A stretch of 35,031 nt of DNA from an uncultured Chloroflexota bacterium (GCA_902774215.1 CACYHU010000036.1:1-35031), one strand, 5' to 3'; positions 24,371 to 33,568 are shown, counted from the stretch's first letter. Numbers and translations are program-made. The notes: a model not told the origin generated them from the sequence alone.

Positions 24371-25631
24371 ATGATTATTGAAGATCGGATTGAAGCGAAT
24401 GTTATGATTTGGCAGGAACGGATGAATCGCCTGATAAAAGAACATGGCGATTATGTGATTTCAAATGTAACTGTTGCACAAATCTGCAGCGGTATTCGAG
24501 GTGTACCGATCCAAATCAGCGATATTTCTTATGTCGATCCAAGCAGCGGTCTTCGTTACCGATCCTATACAATTAACGAGGTACTGAATCTGCTTCCCAG
24601 AATAGAGGGTTCCCGTTATCCGATAACCGGTGCAATTTATTATCTTCTTATGGGAAATGAAATACCGACCTACGCGAAGGCAATGAATGTCGAAAATGAA
24701 TGGAAAGCAAGAGCCCAGGTTCCTCAATACGTTTATAACGTTATTGATGCATTTCCGGAAACTGCTTCTCCAATGTCTATGTTTTCAGCAGCAATTTTAT
24801 CCATGTCGAGCCAATCTAAGTTTTATCAGGCTTATGCAAATGGTATGTCAAAAGATCAATATTGGCATGTTATGCTGGATGACAGTTTGGATCTGACTGC
24901 ACGAACAAATTCCTGCTGATGAAAATCTGGATCTTGCCGCGAATTTCGCACATATGCTGGGTAATGATGATCCCGCATATGCAGAACTGATGCGCCTGTT
25001 CATGCTGCTCCATATGGACCATGAAAATGCCAACGTCAGCGCTCATACAGCGCACTTAGTCGGATCAGCTCTTTCAGATATTTACCTGTCATGTTCAGCC
25101 GGGCTAAATGGCCTTTCCGGACCATTACATGGCCTTGCAAATCAGGAATGCTGCAACTGGCTGCTTGGTTTATATCACCAGTATAAAGGTGTTCCAACAA
25201 CTTCACAGATTCGTGAATATGTGGAAAAGACGCTTTCGGAAGGTCGGGTAATACCAGGATACGGTCATGCTGTTTTACGCTGTATTGATCCTCGTTTTAC
25301 TGCCCAAATGAACTTCGCCAAAAAGAATCTGCCGGATGATGACCTGTTCCGTACAGCTATGAATGTTTTTGAAGTTGTTCCTGATATTTTGAAAGCAACC
25401 GGAAAAGTATCCAATCCATGGCCTAATGTTGATGCAATAACCGGGACACTGCAGCAGCATTATGGAATAAAAGAAACTGATTTTTATACAGTTCTTTTCG
25501 GAACAAGCCGAATTATGGGATTCACTGCCCACGTTGTTTGGGCGAGAGCATTGGGAAAACCAATCGAAAGACCAAAAGCACTAACGACCCGGCATCTTGA
25601 GGCAATGATATCTGAATCAAGTTTCAGATAA
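24371..25631 (+). pseudogene. gltA: Citrate synthase (animal/mitochondrial type), broken by an internal deletion and frameshift
   Basis: The enzyme would condense acetyl-CoA and oxaloacetate. The first frame (24371-24919, 182 residues) covers the N-terminal half: YVDPSSGLRYRSYTINE to KDQYWHVMLDDSLDLTA, then ARTNSC and stop. The second frame, open from 24897, reads HEQIPADENLDLAANFAHML and continues to 25631. It carries the catalytic His regions ENANVSAHTAHLVGSALSD and GYGHAVLR and the Asp in NPWPNVDAITG. Compared with the mitochondrial enzyme as I remember it, about 17 residues (KLP...AAKIYRN-type helix) are missing at the join, so bases were lost, not merely shifted. A real pseudogene or an assembly error both fit. 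It follows iclR by 11 bases. Confidence 0.85.
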
Positions 25632-25640
25632 ACAGATACA

Positions 25641-25672
25641 TAAAGGGGAAAATAAACTCCCCTTTATTTTTT
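25641..25672. terminator. Bidirectional terminator between gltA and the CAP-LysM gene
   Basis: TAAAGGGGA (25641-25649) pairs with TCCCCTTTA (25658-25666) around an eight-base loop, followed by TTTTTT on the plus strand. A-rich sequence on the left allows some use from the minus strand. The minus-strand stop codon at 25664 lies inside it. Confidence 0.85.
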
Positions 25673-26905
25673 CTTCCAGATAATGTTTATAATAAATATT
25701 GTTCCAGCGATTATGATTGTAAACATTATTCCGGCAAAAATAAAAGTTTTTGCATTGGATTCCGGAGTATGCAAAAGGCTTTCATGATTTGATTGAATTA
25801 CAGAAATTTCTGTTTCATTTTCATTGGCAGCCAAAGTCAATGTGGGAGTTTGGGTTTCGGTAGGAGAAGGAGTAATTGTTGGAGTGTCCGTAGGCAATGG
25901 TGTCAGTGTTGCTGTAACAGGAATAGCGATTTCCCAGCCTAAGCCAATAGAAGATTCCGAATTCATTCCATTAGCCTGATAAATAGAATTTAAAGGTACA
26001 TTCCATAGTTCGGATATAGACCAAAGTGTATCACCCTCACTTACAATATGGAAGAACCTTCCCCTGCTGTCAGCGGTGGGAAAAACAGTAAGTGCTGCTT
26101 CCGGAGTCGGCGTATGCCCAGCTTCATCTTTCGAAGGGATATACAGTTCCTGACCCAAACTCAACGCCGTAGAATTATACATTTTATTCCAGGCCTGAAT
26201 ATCTTCTATTGATACATCATATGCCTGCGATATTGCCCACAGTGATTGTCCCTCCTGAACCGTATGAATTAATGAACCATTTTCATTTGGAGTTGAAGTA
26301 ACGACTGCCTGTATATAAGATGCTGAACCTCCGACTGAGTTTCCGGAATTACCTGCAGATCCGCTGCCGATACCTTTTGCATATCCGCAGCCATTAGATC
26401 CAGCCGGATATGCAGCTTGTACGACATAATACACAAGTCCATTTCCTGCAGATGCAACGCCAGCGCCAATATGGCAATAGCTTGAGCTTGTAGCAGGAAT
26501 CATATGTGTTGCATCAGCCCAGGAAGCTGCGACTTCAGAAATCGACATTGAAGCCGGTCCCATCGTAAAATTTTCCGTAGCAAAACAGGTATTGTAGTTA
26601 TTATATCCAAAGGATGATGCCCTGCCGGCAACATTACCTATATGCCAGGTCATATTTGATGCCGCCATTGTCTCTGCAGTAGACTGTGCGCATGCCATTA
26701 ATGCTGAATCAACAGAAAGAGCGCCTAAACCGTTAGCAGACCGCATCCCATTGATCAGATTAATCAAATCATAAGCACTGACGCCCTGGCTTTCAGAGGT
26801 CGTAATAAAAAACAGGAAAATGAATAAAAAAATGGCAAAACAACAATGATTTGCCATTTTTTTATTATAAATTTTATCTGCTGTAATAAATTCTCCTATA
26901 TACAT
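25664..26905 (-). CDS. Secreted CAP-domain protein with two LysM repeats and C-terminal membrane anchor
   Basis: This surface protein has about 413 residues from ATG 26905. An ATG at 26857 (MANHCCFAIFLFIFLFF) would give a cleaner signal peptide, and the start is not certain. After the signal comes a CAP/SCP domain (about 45-185): LINLINGMRSANGLGALSV, MTWHIGNVAGRA, ATENFTMGPASM and CHIGAGVASAGNG. Two LysM repeats follow, beginning HTVQEGQSLWAISQAYDV and FHIVSEGDTLWSISELWN, which would bind peptidoglycan or related glycan. A Thr/Pro-rich spacer precedes one hydrophobic helix and a WKKK tail. The gene starts four bases after the upstream lipoprotein stop, so they are co-transcribed. CAP activity unknown. 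Confidence 0.88.
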   Translation of the reverse strand: MYIGEFITADKIYNKKMANHCCFAIFLFIFLFFITTSESQGVSAYDLINLINGMRSANGLGALSVDSALMACAQSTAETMAASNMTWHIGNVAGRASSFGYNNYNTCFATENFTMGPASMSISEVAASWADATHMIPATSSSYCHIGAGVASAGNGLVYYVVQAAYPAGSNGCGYAKGIGSGSAGNSGNSVGGSASYIQAVVTSTPNENGSLIHTVQEGQSLWAISQAYDVSIEDIQAWNKMYNSTALSLGQELYIPSKDEAGHTPTPEAALTVFPTADSRGRFFHIVSEGDTLWSISELWNVPLNSIYQANGMNSESSIGLGWEIAIPVTATLTPLPTDTPTITPSPTETQTPTLTLAANENETEISVIQSNHESLLHTPESNAKTFIFAGIMFTIIIAGTIFIINIIWKKK

Positions 26906-26908
26906 CAA

Positions 26909-28141
26909 TCAGTATATCCTGAAATTTGAGAACATAATCAGATCTTCCTCTGTTGCACCGCCATTTGAAGTGACTTCTATTGCAAAGAAGTATTCCTGAT
27001 CAAATATTCCAAGATCATCCCAATTTAATTTCCATTCATTCATAAAACCGTCATTCCATTCCCGCATTTCTTCCCTAAGCACCCAATCATATCCTCTCTC
27101 CTTGGTATACAATCGGACCATTACATCACAATGTGGAGTCATGGGACGGCAGCAGAAATTTGTATAAAACCAGGATCTGCGGGGGAAGCGAAGAGGACCG
27201 AATTCGAAACGAACGGTACTGTTTTCTTTTCCAACAGGCGGACCAGCCACGATTGCAGGATTTCCGGAACGTCCGCTTTCGAGTGTAGGTGTATCATCAT
27301 AATAAACCACACCACGTCCGGATGACTGATTAGATGCTCCGCAGGTTATATATCCTTCATCATCTGAACAGACAAGGCTATTAAAGTTTTGTGCAACATT
27401 AAAGGAGTCAGAAATTGTGAAACTGGATGAAAGAAACACATTTTTCGCATCTCCGGCTCCAAATATTTCTCCTCTGTCAGATTCAAGAGCCCAATAGGTA
27501 GTAAAAGTATTATTCAAATTATTGGGAGCAGCTAAATCAGCTGATACAATTAAAGATTCACCGGGCTGAATAAAATGACCCGGCTCAAGAATAGGAAAAG
27601 ATTTTGCCTTTCCGACTTCAGCACCGGAATTATAAACAAGTTTATAATTACTGTTCCATGTACAGTCACCGGAATTGGTAATATACCATGATTTCGTGAA
27701 ATTCGTATATGGCGTAATGATCATTCCATCAGGAATTGTCATATCACTGACATAAGTGAAACGGTCGACACAGGTTGCATCATTTTTATATTTTTGAACT
27801 GTACTTGTCGGTACAAGCGTACTTCCGACATATTCATAGACTGAGCTTTCTGATTTTTCAGGTGTGACTGTCATGATGGGATTTTCAAAGACTTCCGATT
27901 TGTAAAGTTCCATTTGATCAATGATCAGGTTTTTAATTTGAGCATACTGTTCATTCTGGAAACTATCCAAATCCTCTTTTGTAATAAATCGATCATAGCG
28001 GGATTCATATGGAGCCATTGCAGTTCCGACTGCAGAACTGACAGCAGCTTCAATTGTTGAATCTATGCTAACCTTTTCCGGAGTGGTAACACATCCGGTC
28101 AGCAAAAGCATAAAACAAATTAGAATTATCATTTTACTCAT
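26909..28141 (-). CDS. NBR1-Ig-domain lipoprotein 3 with an extra C-terminal domain
   Basis: This lipoprotein has about 410 residues from ATG 28141 (MSKMIILICFMLLLTGC), with GAGGTGA just before it. An in-frame start at 28168 is rejected. The lipobox is LTGC. A helical stretch with IDSTIEAAVSSAVGTA resembles the N-terminus of lipoprotein 4. The Ig-like domain runs from CVDRFTYVSDMTIPDGM through SWYITNSGDCTWNSNYKL to about residue 250, with the Cys pair that is usual for bacterial members. The last 140 residues form a separate domain I do not recognise, with WFYTNFCCRPMTPHCDVMV and many aromatics, possibly a beta-sandwich. It lies two bases after the preceding stop. Confidence 0.85.
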   Translation of the reverse strand: MSKMIILICFMLLLTGCVTTPEKVSIDSTIEAAVSSAVGTAMAPYESRYDRFITKEDLDSFQNEQYAQIKNLIIDQMELYKSEVFENPIMTVTPEKSESSVYEYVGSTLVPTSTVQKYKNDATCVDRFTYVSDMTIPDGMIITPYTNFTKSWYITNSGDCTWNSNYKLVYNSGAEVGKAKSFPILEPGHFIQPGESLIVSADLAAPNNLNNTFTTYWALESDRGEIFGAGDAKNVFLSSSFTISDSFNVAQNFNSLVCSDDEGYITCGASNQSSGRGVVYYDDTPTLESGRSGNPAIVAGPPVGKENSTVRFEFGPLRFPRRSWFYTNFCCRPMTPHCDVMVRLYTKERGYDWVLREEMREWNDGFMNEWKLNWDDLGIFDQEYFFAIEVTSNGGATEEDLIMFSNFRIY

Positions 28142-28143
28142 AA

Positions 28144-28818
28144 TCACCTCACAATAATCTTCAGCCATACTGAATCTTCACCATTCTCACCAGTGCCGAA
28201 AAGAGTTCCCCAGGGAGTTTTGAACTTCCAATTTCCCTGATAACGTCCGCTTTTTTCCGGAGCTGTCATATAGACAGAAACATCAATTGTCCCGTTCGGC
28301 AGAACCATCGTATCTTTCGGAAGTGGAATACTGGTATTTGCACCCATCAAATCACCATCGACAAAATCAAAACTATATTGATCAGTCCAGACACAGGTCC
28401 CCACATTCCTCAGTTTCCAGGTTTTTGTAAAAGGCTTTGCGGCAGCAACAATGCTGTCGTCTGGTATAGTAATATCTTCAACGAATTTCACACGGTTTAT
28501 ACAATTTTCAGGTGTAATCGTAATAACCGGTTCTTCATTTTTATGCTGTCCCTGCCATATAGATGTCATCGTAGCAGTCTGCTCAATCGGCACTACATAT
28601 GTACTGGTCGGTGTAGAAGTTGCAGGGATCAATGTACTGATTTCTTTTCTCATTTCATACACCAACTGTGTAGAAGCTGCCATAACAGCATCGTCCACTG
28701 CCCAGTAAATTGTTTTCTCGATGTCCGGTGTTGGCGCAAGTACAATTCCTCTGTCACTCAGAGCACTGCAGCCACTCACAAACAAACAGAGAAATATTAC
28801 CGCAATCGTTTTCTTCAT
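28144..28818 (-). CDS. NBR1-Ig-domain lipoprotein 4
   Basis: This lipoprotein has 224 residues: MKKTIAVIFLCLFVSGC with lipobox VSGC, a short helical segment (DIEKTIYWAVDDAVMAA), a Thr/Pro linker, and one Ig-like domain filling the C-terminal half. The domain shows CINRVKFVEDITIPDDS, TKTWKLRNVGTCVWTDQY and SGRYQGNWKFKTPWGTLFG. It is the minimal version of lipoprotein 3 and closest to it by the helical N-terminus and the Cys pair. The start overlaps the folB stop by four bases, so it is translationally coupled to folB. No ligand is known. Confidence 0.85.
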   Translation of the reverse strand: MKKTIAVIFLCLFVSGCSALSDRGIVLAPTPDIEKTIYWAVDDAVMAASTQLVYEMRKEISTLIPATSTPTSTYVVPIEQTATMTSIWQGQHKNEEPVITITPENCINRVKFVEDITIPDDSIVAAAKPFTKTWKLRNVGTCVWTDQYSFDFVDGDLMGANTSIPLPKDTMVLPNGTIDVSVYMTAPEKSGRYQGNWKFKTPWGTLFGTGENGEDSVWLKIIVR

Positions 28819-29165
28819 TTTGACCTTTCGATCTCCACACCAACCGAATTAGTAAAACGAACAGCAGACGTCTTTTCTACACGAATAAGCACTTTGCTGA
28901 CCAAATCATGCTTCAGGCATAAATCCGCTATATCCTGAGCTAAAGCTTCGACCGTTTTCCGACGGTTTTCTTTCACCATCTCGAGTATGCTTTTTGTTAT
29001 TGTACTGTAGTTAACACAATCCTCAATTGAATCCGTTTCCGCGGCTTTCCGAGTGTCTGTGAAAAGCACAGCATTAACCAGTATATCCTGCGGCATTTTC
29101 CGTTCAATATCAGAGATACCGATCGGGCCTCTTGCCAAAAGGTCTCGGATGATTATTTTGTCCAA
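28815..29165 (-). CDS. folB: Dihydroneopterin aldolase
   Basis: FolB converts 7,8-dihydroneopterin to 6-hydroxymethyl-dihydropterin in folate synthesis, as a cytoplasmic octamer. I place the start at TTG 29165 (LDKIIIRDLLARGPIG), with GGGAGAAA about nine bases upstream, giving about 116 residues, the usual FolB size. An ATG at 29213 would overlap the upstream gene by 46 bases and add a non-family leader. Family features are LILDKIIIRDLLARGPIGIS, CVNYSTITKSI, TVEALAQDIADLCL and VLIRVEKTSAVRF. No other folate genes lie nearby. It sits between lipoprotein genes, an odd neighbourhood, and its stop overlaps lipoprotein 4. Confidence 0.88.
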   Translation of the reverse strand: MDKIIIRDLLARGPIGISDIERKMPQDILVNAVLFTDTRKAAETDSIEDCVNYSTITKSILEMVKENRRKTVEALAQDIADLCLKHDLVSKVLIRVEKTSAVRFTNSVGVEIERSK

Positions 29166-29167
29166 AA

Positions 29168-29689
29168 TTAGTTTTCTCCCGTAAGAATAATTTTTGGATT
29201 GGTCATTCGACAATAATCCAGTTCGTAGGTATCGTATTTTTCAGAAGAAATTTCATTGTTTTGAAGAGATGCTACAGGTTCATAATCATTTCGGCAGCGT
29301 ACTTCAAATGAATAACCCGGAGCGATTGCCATGATTTTAAGGTCTGTAGTCTTCAATACGATATCCATACCGGCTGAAATGTAATTCAGGGATGGTGAAA
29401 TCGAATTGACATGTACAGAAACAAGCCCTTTCCCATCCTGCCATATACGGGAGTTGCCGAATCCGTAAATATCACTGTATTGCCTTGCTACGCCCTCACC
29501 GCCAATATTCTTATTGCTGTGAGGATCGTCCAGCATCGTTACATTCAAAACATAAATATTGGAATCGATACGGTTTCCAACCGTTTTCAAACTGTATCCG
29601 CTGTCACTGGTTCTTGTGGAACAGGCGGAAAAAACAATTGCAAAAATAACCAGACACAGTATAATTATCAGTAACTTTTTATAATTCAT
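29168..29689 (-). CDS. Lipoprotein of unknown function
   Basis: This lipoprotein has about 173 residues from ATG 29689 (MNYKKLLIIILCLVIFAIV), which has GGAGAG in front. An ATG at 29716 lies inside the ribosome binding region and is rejected. The lipobox is FSAC. The mature part (about 150 residues) is beta-rich, with two Cys near the C-terminus (VRCRND and DYCRMTNP) that could pair. I do not recognise a family. It looks like a DUF4352-like or similar small extracytoplasmic beta domain only by general feel, so no function is offered. Its stop lies two bases before the proposed folB TTG. Confidence 0.75.
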   Translation of the reverse strand: MNYKKLLIIILCLVIFAIVFSACSTRTSDSGYSLKTVGNRIDSNIYVLNVTMLDDPHSNKNIGGEGVARQYSDIYGFGNSRIWQDGKGLVSVHVNSISPSLNYISAGMDIVLKTTDLKIMAIAPGYSFEVRCRNDYEPVASLQNNEISSEKYDTYELDYCRMTNPKIILTGEN

Positions 29690-29766
29690 GGTTCTCTCTC
29701 CTTCTCTCTTTTTCAACTTTCGGTTCCAATTCTCCCCGTTACCGAAAGGCCACCATTTGATTATAT

Positions 29767-31090
29767 CTAAACGCTATATTTAGCATATTGCCGGACAAAT
29801 GAATCTGCCTCGTCAGTTGTTTTGACAGAACCTCTGATCTGAGCTTCAATTAATGCATTTTTAACAAATCCAATTATCGGTCCGGCAGGTACATTGAGCA
29901 ATTCCTGTATATCATGTCCGCTCAGCAATGGTTTCGGGGCAATGACGTCCATAAATCTAGTAAAATAAGCTGATATAAAATCCTGGACAAAAACGACTTT
30001 TTCGCACCAGTTTTTATATGCCTGAGGAACATTCTGATCTTCGAATTCATAAGAAAGAAACAATATCAATCCCGCAATTCCGCCCTCTTTGAATTGCCTG
30101 AAAAAGCGATATATATCCACATCATTGTAAGATGCAGTGTTCGCATTCGTACGCAGATGATCAAATGATCCAACAGCAGAATCCGCAAAGTTCATCTCCC
30201 ATTTTTCAGCAACATTTCTGTCATCAGTCAGCGTTCTTGCAATAGCCGCAAATACAGTAAGCATACGCCTGGTATGATAAAGAGCTATCGTTTTATCAAA
30301 GAAAGCTCGCAGTGCTTCACGGAAATTACCCAGTCTTGAGGCAGCAAAGGCTGAAAAATCATCCTGTACTTCATTCGAATAATTTTTTACAGTCAACAAT
30401 AAAGCGAACCGATCCGTATTTTCGATCCAATTTGTATCGATCGTTTTACCTGATGGATTACAATCCGGAAAAAGATGATCCAAAAAGCCGAATTTCTCAT
30501 ATAATTGAAAGGCTTTTCCGTTTTGATACAAACGAATGATTTTAAACATCTCATCCCGATAGCGCTCCAGTCTCATCCATAGTCAAATCAAACTCGAGAC
30601 TCATCCGAATTGCCCGCAGAGCCCGCATCGGGTCATTTATCAGACTGTCCTGACTGCACATTCTCAGATTTCTCTGCTGCAGATCCTCATATCCATTCAA
30701 AGGATCAAAAAACAGAGGCGGCTCGGAAATTTCGATCGCCATAGCATTCAATGTGAAGTCTCTGCCCCGCAGATCATCCTCTATGCCGTCTCCGCTAAAT
30801 TGAGCTATATCTATATCAAACTGCCCCATCTGATCATCATCGATGATAATCCGAACCATTTCCCGTTCGTCATCTAAAACATAATAAGCGCCGCCAAGTT
30901 CATTGGCAATATGTTTCCCGATCGGGCGGACCAAACCCTCCACACAAAAATCGAAATCCCGGATCTTGCGCCCAAGCAAAATATCCCGAACAGCTCCGCC
31001 AACCAGATAGAACTTCATACTGGACGGCACGACCTTACGGATCGCATTAAATAATTTTTGGTACTCGGACACAAAATCTGGAATGATCAT
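29767..31090 (-). pseudogene. cca: CCA-adding enzyme / poly(A) polymerase family, broken by an internal deletion and frameshift
   Basis: The enzyme would add or repair the 3' CCA of tRNA. The N-terminal nucleotidyltransferase part is encoded at 30551-31090: YLVGGAVRDILLGRKIRDFD, with the metal-binding Asp pair (DFD), RGRDFTLNAMAIE, and DPMRALRAIRMSLEFDLTMDE before the frame ends in TGALSG. The C-terminal part is in another frame from 30576 to 29767, starting MRLERYRDEMFKIIRL. In intact members about 16-17 residues separate these blocks, and here they are gone. The result is two overlapping ORFs. The ATG overlaps the hpt stop in ATGA. Because tRNA CCA ends may be encoded, loss might be tolerated, but an assembly error is possible. 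Confidence 0.85.
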
Positions 31091-31656
31091 AATTTTTCTG
31101 CCTGGACTTTTTTCAATTTTTCAATATCAACGACCCCGATAAACGGAAGATTCCGGAAATAATCATCAAGATCAAGTCCATAACCGTAAACAAACTTATC
31201 TTCAATATCGAAACCGCAGTATCGCAGCGGTACGTCCACTTCCCTACGGCTGTATTTATTCAGAAGCGTACAAATCTCGACACTGTTTGGACCTTTTGCC
31301 TGAATCAATGGAAGCGCTTCATGAAGTGTGTTTCCGCTGTCAATGATATCTTCTATGATCAGAACATCTTTACCGCGGATATCTGTCTTCAGATCAAAGT
31401 CTACACGCACATGACCGCTCGATTCCCGTTTTCCTACGCCGTAAGATGATATTGCCATGAACTCAATGCTGTGCGGGATCGTAATTTTACGCATAAGATC
31501 TACCAGGAACACGACGCCGCCCCGAAGGAAACAAACCAAAACGAGTTCTTTACCTTCATAATCTTTTGAGATTTGTCCGGCAAGCTCCTGAATCCTGTTT
31601 TGCAGGGTTTTCTCATCAATCAAAACTTCAGCAAGGACATCTTTATAGGAATACAT
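31087..31656 (-). CDS. hpt: Hypoxanthine phosphoribosyltransferase
   Basis: Hpt salvages hypoxanthine (and guanine in many species) to IMP/GMP using PRPP. The 189-residue protein has LVLVCFLRGGVVFLVDLMRK, the family-typical MAISSYGVGKRESSG and the PRPP loop VLIIEDIIDSGNTLHEAL. The C-terminal FVYGYGLDLDDYFRNLPFIG with the catalytic-pocket residues is also present. GGTGG precedes the ATG. It lies 13 bases after tdk and overlaps cca by four bases, so nucleotide salvage and tRNA repair genes form one operon. Confidence 0.95.
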   Translation of the reverse strand: MYSYKDVLAEVLIDEKTLQNRIQELAGQISKDYEGKELVLVCFLRGGVVFLVDLMRKITIPHSIEFMAISSYGVGKRESSGHVRVDFDLKTDIRGKDVLIIEDIIDSGNTLHEALPLIQAKGPNSVEICTLLNKYSRREVDVPLRYCGFDIEDKFVYGYGLDLDDYFRNLPFIGVVDIEKLKKVQAEKL

Positions 31657-31669
31657 TCAGCCACCTTTT

Positions 31670-32254
31670 CTATTTTTTCCTGCCGGGAACCTCATGATGC
31701 TTCCGGCATCGAGCTTCATACATCTCCGACGTACCGACAATCACGAGCGGATCATCATAATTGGCAGGCCTGCCATCAACAAGACGCTGTGTTCTGGATG
31801 CAGAGCCGCCGCAAACCATACATATAGCATGCAATTTATCTACACGTTCAGCCCGTGCCATCAAAAGAGGCATGGAGCCGAACGGTTCACCGCGAAAATC
31901 AGTATCAAGACCTGCAAAAATCACACGAATACCGCGGTTAACAAGATCTTCACCGATCTCTACGATTTTTTCTGAGAAGAACTGTGCTTCATCAATTCCA
32001 ATCACATTGGTGTCATCTTCTAAATATTTATAGATATCTGATATGTCATCAATCGGGATCGCATCTATTTCGATACCGGCATGAGAATGAACTTTTTCAA
32101 CCACATAACGATTGTCTATTGCCGGTTTGAATACCTGTACCTTCTTACGTGCGATGATCGCACGGCGCAGCCTCCGGATCAATTCTTCTGTTTTGCCGCA
32201 AAACATTGATCCGCAAATCACTTCCATGCTGCCCGGTTCAAATTCACTCATCAT
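31670..32254 (-). CDS. tdk: Thymidine kinase (type II)
   Basis: Tdk phosphorylates thymidine to dTMP in the salvage pathway. The 194-residue class II enzyme has the P-loop [14 protein letters not shown], Walker B-like [10 protein letters not shown], and the lasso-region [18 protein letters not shown] zinc site is formed by CMVCGG and CRKHHE. The length and order fit the bacterial family. AGGAGAGAG lies before two adjacent ATG codons (32254 and 32251), and either may be used. It is the first gene of the tdk-hpt-cca unit read leftwards. Confidence 0.96.
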   Translation of the reverse strand: MMSEFEPGSMEVICGSMFCGKTEELIRRLRRAIIARKKVQVFKPAIDNRYVVEKVHSHAGIEIDAIPIDDISDIYKYLEDDTNVIGIDEAQFFSEKIVEIGEDLVNRGIRVIFAGLDTDFRGEPFGSMPLLMARAERVDKLHAICMVCGGSASRTQRLVDGRPANYDDPLVIVGTSEMYEARCRKHHEVPGRKK

Positions 32255-32368
32255 CTCTCTCCTGAATATTTTATTTAAAATTTTACTTCAAATCCTTAAA
32301 ATTTCAAATCTATTTTTATAAAAGCAACTATCTGAATATTCTGTCATTAAACCAATTATTATAATGAT

Positions 32369-33568
32369 TCAGATTTTCAGAGTTAAAAATACCTCTCCGA
32401 AATTTTTATTTGTTTCTTTTTTTATTATATAAACGGAAAACAAAATATATAATATCAGATTTGTTACAGCAGCAGATTTTGGCAGATATTGTGGATTCAC
32501 ATATAAAGCTTTGCCATATGAAATCATTGATAATAATAAAGCACCTGAAGAAAAATAAATATATTTATAGTTTATAAAGGTCAGCAAAATCAGAATAACA
32601 TCAAGCATATATGAGTATCTGTCACGCATTTTCGGCAGAAATAATACACATGTCCACACAAACCATGCGGCTGTATTTAGAAATGATTCCGCTGAATCCA
32701 CATTTTTAATATTACTTATAATGCAGTAAAAAGCTAATCCACATAAGATCACGACGAATAAAACTGCGATTTTACCTAAAAACGTATAATCATCTCCAAT
32801 TATCATCCAAAAACTTGGATAACCAAACCACATACCCGGCATTTCATATGCCTGAGATAAGTAAATTTCAAAGGGCGCCGATATACTTCTGCCCTGAATA
32901 AAACCCGGCAATCCGGTTAACCAGAAGATGAAAATTGAAAAAAGAAAAAAAATAAAAGAAAAATCTCTTCGATATAAATAAATTGCAATAAAAAACGGCA
33001 AAATAAAAACAGTCTGCAGCTTAAATGCAAACCCTAAACCCAAAAGAAGGAATGCTTTTACATACTTTTTTTCAAACAGAAACAGCAAAGCGAGAATAAC
33101 CATACAAGTATATATGGAATCACATTGCCCCCATATTGAAGAATTGAGTATTATGGTTGGAATACATAGAACAATTGAGTAAACAATGTTGAATTTCAGA
33201 CTGAAAATTTTGTCACCGGGTTCTATAATTCTCACAACTAACAGTGCAGAAGAAAACGCTAATAAAAAATCGAAAAATATCGATATGAATTTATAACTGT
33301 AAACAGGCGAAACCGGTAAATAAGTTATAAGAGCAATAATTGTCTGATAAATAATATTATAATTACCAACCTGAGCTGAAAGTGCCTTGATTTTCCCTAA
33401 AGACATAATTTCTTCAAACCATGGTATCAGATAGTATTCCATATCAAAAGAAATATGTTTCAGCCCGAATAAACGAATAAAAATTGAAAAAGCAGATATA
33501 AATACAAAAAATATAATATTTTTCTTTTCTATCAACCAATCAACCGATTTCTTTTCGTATTTAAGCAT
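32369..33568 (-). CDS. Polytopic GT-C-like mannosyltransferase family protein
   Basis: This integral membrane protein of 399 residues has about ten hydrophobic segments. It resembles GT-C glycosyltransferases that use polyprenyl-phosphate sugars. An acidic first loop carries FDMEYYLIPWFEEI, SSIWGQCDSIYTC lies in the next loop, and a third loop reads LPKMRDRYSYMLDV, the equivalent of the LHERY-type motif. The substrate is unknown. GAGG lies before the ATG. It follows the GT2 gene by 34 bases, and the pair probably glycosylates an envelope component. The coding sequence is AT-richer than most of the window, as is common for such membrane proteins. Confidence 0.8.
   Translation of the reverse strand: MLKYEKKSVDWLIEKKNIIFFVFISAFSIFIRLFGLKHISFDMEYYLIPWFEEIMSLGKIKALSAQVGNYNIIYQTIIALITYLPVSPVYSYKFISIFFDFLLAFSSALLVVRIIEPGDKIFSLKFNIVYSIVLCIPTIILNSSIWGQCDSIYTCMVILALLFLFEKKYVKAFLLLGLGFAFKLQTVFILPFFIAIYLYRRDFSFIFFLFSIFIFWLTGLPGFIQGRSISAPFEIYLSQAYEMPGMWFGYPSFWMIIGDDYTFLGKIAVLFVVILCGLAFYCIISNIKNVDSAESFLNTAAWFVWTCVLFLPKMRDRYSYMLDVILILLTFINYKYIYFSSGALLLSMISYGKALYVNPQYLPKSAAVTNLILYILFSVYIIKKETNKNFGEVFLTLKI

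Noticed and set aside
24880-24960. Programmed frameshift in citrate synthase
   Set aside because: Conserved residues are missing at the junction, not only out of frame, so recoding would not restore the protein.
28378-28938. Long plus-strand reading frame opposite lipoprotein 4 and folB
   Set aside because: It lies antisense to well-supported genes with lipobox and family motifs, has no ribosome binding site, and its composition (many Arg, Cys, His) is that of a shadow frame.
30545-30600. Programmed frameshift or overlapping two-gene arrangement in cca
   Set aside because: The family's intervening helix is absent, and neither half has the features of an independent gene.
32330-32374. ATCTGAAT/ATTCAGAT inverted repeat as a terminator for the GT-C gene
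   Set aside because: The loop is about 29 bases and there is no clear T-run, so the evidence is too weak.
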